Below, one piece after another: positions 12,026 through 12,810 of a stretch of DNA of 12,810 nucleotides. A program made the position numbers and the translations under genes. The notes under the pieces are model-generated. The model searched no databases and was not told where the DNA came from. It saw only the letters and a list, made by a program, of their open reading frames with translations. The stretch is from Spongospora subterranea (Eukaryota; Endomyxa; Phytomyxea; Plasmodiophorida; Plasmodiophoridae), in the NCBI GenBank assembly GCA_900404475.1, contig OUQQ01000585.1, positions 1 to 12,810 of the forward strand. The letters run 5' to 3'. Position 1 is the stretch's first letter. Each line of letters starts with the position of its first letter.

Positions 12026-12175
12026 ATACGAACGATCAGGATTTGATTTCTTGAGAATCTCATGTGGGATTGTTGCCTAATTGGTTGGATGAGACACAAA
12101 TTTAGGATATGGGTAGCTGTGAGTATGGCGTGACCACATGAGATTCTCAAGAAATCAAATCCTGATCGTTCGTAT
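12026..12175. mobile_element. MITE-like foldback element e2 at the centre of palindrome 2
   Basis: Inverted ends 12026-12066 and 12134-12175 pair over about 42 bp (ATACGAACGATCAGG ... CTCATGTGG). The 67-bp middle is the complement of most of the middle of e1 (for example TTTAGGATATGGGTAGCTG). It is non-coding. Target-site duplications cannot be read because the flanks are themselves inverted copies. Confidence 0.75.
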
Positions 12176-12318
12176 CTTTTCATTGCTCTGCCTGAATCCA
12201 TGATGATCCCATGCCCACGCTCGGCCAGATTTTGTTCTGAAGCATAAGGAACGTTTTAGTGAAACTCGATACCTTCGTCTTTGAGAAACCTGTCGAATTC
12301 CGTAGATATATACTCGGC
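12176..12318 (-). repeat. palindrome 2, right arm
   Basis: Inverted copy of 11885-12025; this arm is continuous with the rest of the copia integrase and is therefore the likely donor. Confidence 0.9.
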
Positions 12319-12810
12319 TGCGTTATCGCCATGTAGAATCTTAACTTTCTTGTCTGTTTTGTTTTCTATCCACTTTTTAAACTCGCAAAACTATGAAAAA
12401 GCTTCCCCTTTTGTATACATTAGATAAGTTTTTTTTAATCGAGAGGCATCATCAGTAAAAGTAATAAAACAATTCTGACCGTGATCGGAGATTCCCTTGT
12501 AATCGCTGGTATCCACTCAAATGACTTCACAGACTTCCTTCACTCTGGGCTTCCGTTTCTGCACAGGGTTCGCAGAACTCGGCAGGACAGATACTGATAC
12601 GATCATTTTCATCAGCTTTCATCATCAGTCTAATATCAGGGATATTGCGATGCCCAAGGCGATCGTGCCATATCATGATATCGTTGTCTTTTGTGGTGAC
12701 GACCTCTTGGCCATCTCTCCGCAGAGGTCTCGTCAAATGTGTACATGTCATTGTTCATCACGCCTGATACTCTGTACTCTTATATGCCCGTTCACTCACG
12801 TTCTTAGTCC
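12176..12810 (-). pseudogene. degenerate Ty1/copia retrotransposon pol (GAG-pre-integrase and integrase), truncated
   Basis: Reading from the window edge: MNNDMYTF, then WHDRLGHRN...CEPC (the HHCC zinc site of the pre-integrase domain), then integrase core pieces VDTSDYKG (first Asp), FITFTDDASR, FKKWIENKTDKKVKI, HGDNAAEYI (second Asp) and ASEQNLAERG (Glu). These lie in different frames with several stops, so it is inactive. The 3' part, reverse transcriptase and RNase H, is missing: copia sequence ends at the central element e2. The distal 143 bp (12176-12318) form the right arm of palindrome 2. The upstream part, including gag, lies beyond the window. Confidence 0.85.

Overview
The window is nuclear DNA from a compact-genome invertebrate animal. 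Four intron-rich housekeeping genes occupy the first 6.5 kb, and 21 of the 22 introns I could place are only 46-62 nt long. A stand-alone glutathione reductase argues against flatworms and dipterans. The 3' splice sites do not follow the strict TTTTCAG consensus of Caenorhabditis. A nematode outside that group, a tardigrade or another small-genome invertebrate would fit; I cannot decide from sequence alone.

Region by region: an ARF-family GTPase (359-981, +) converges on an FKBP-TPR co-chaperone (2434-1069, -). The FKBP gene is head-to-head with a PARN/PNLDC1-family 3' exoribonuclease (2866-4507, +) across about 430 bp, which in turn converges on glutathione reductase (6469-4572, -). From 6.5 to 8.6 kb I find no confidently identified gene. 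That stretch holds an unidentified minus-strand coding-like segment (8267-7605), a 94-nt near-perfect hairpin (7614-7707) and perhaps the tail of a non-LTR retrotransposon. An intronless minus-strand gene (10092-8632) encodes an unrecognised protein made of two 225-residue repeats behind a Trp-rich leader.

The last 2.5 kb is a transposon graveyard with unusual architecture. A decayed DDE-transposase-like gene (11290-10350, -), whose first 15 codons resemble the leader of the repeat protein, is copied as a palindrome (11486-11885, +). That copy is fused to a Ty1/copia integrase fragment, which is itself palindromic with a degenerate copia pol running off the window end (12810-12176, -). Both palindrome centres are copies of one small element with about 40-bp inverted ends.

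How the genes relate: the FKBP-TPR and PARN-family genes share one promoter interval, and members of both families (FKBP6/Shutdown; PNLDC1/PARN-1) act in piRNA maturation in other animals. This makes a candidate small-RNA gene pair. The link to the foldback repeats nearby is speculation.
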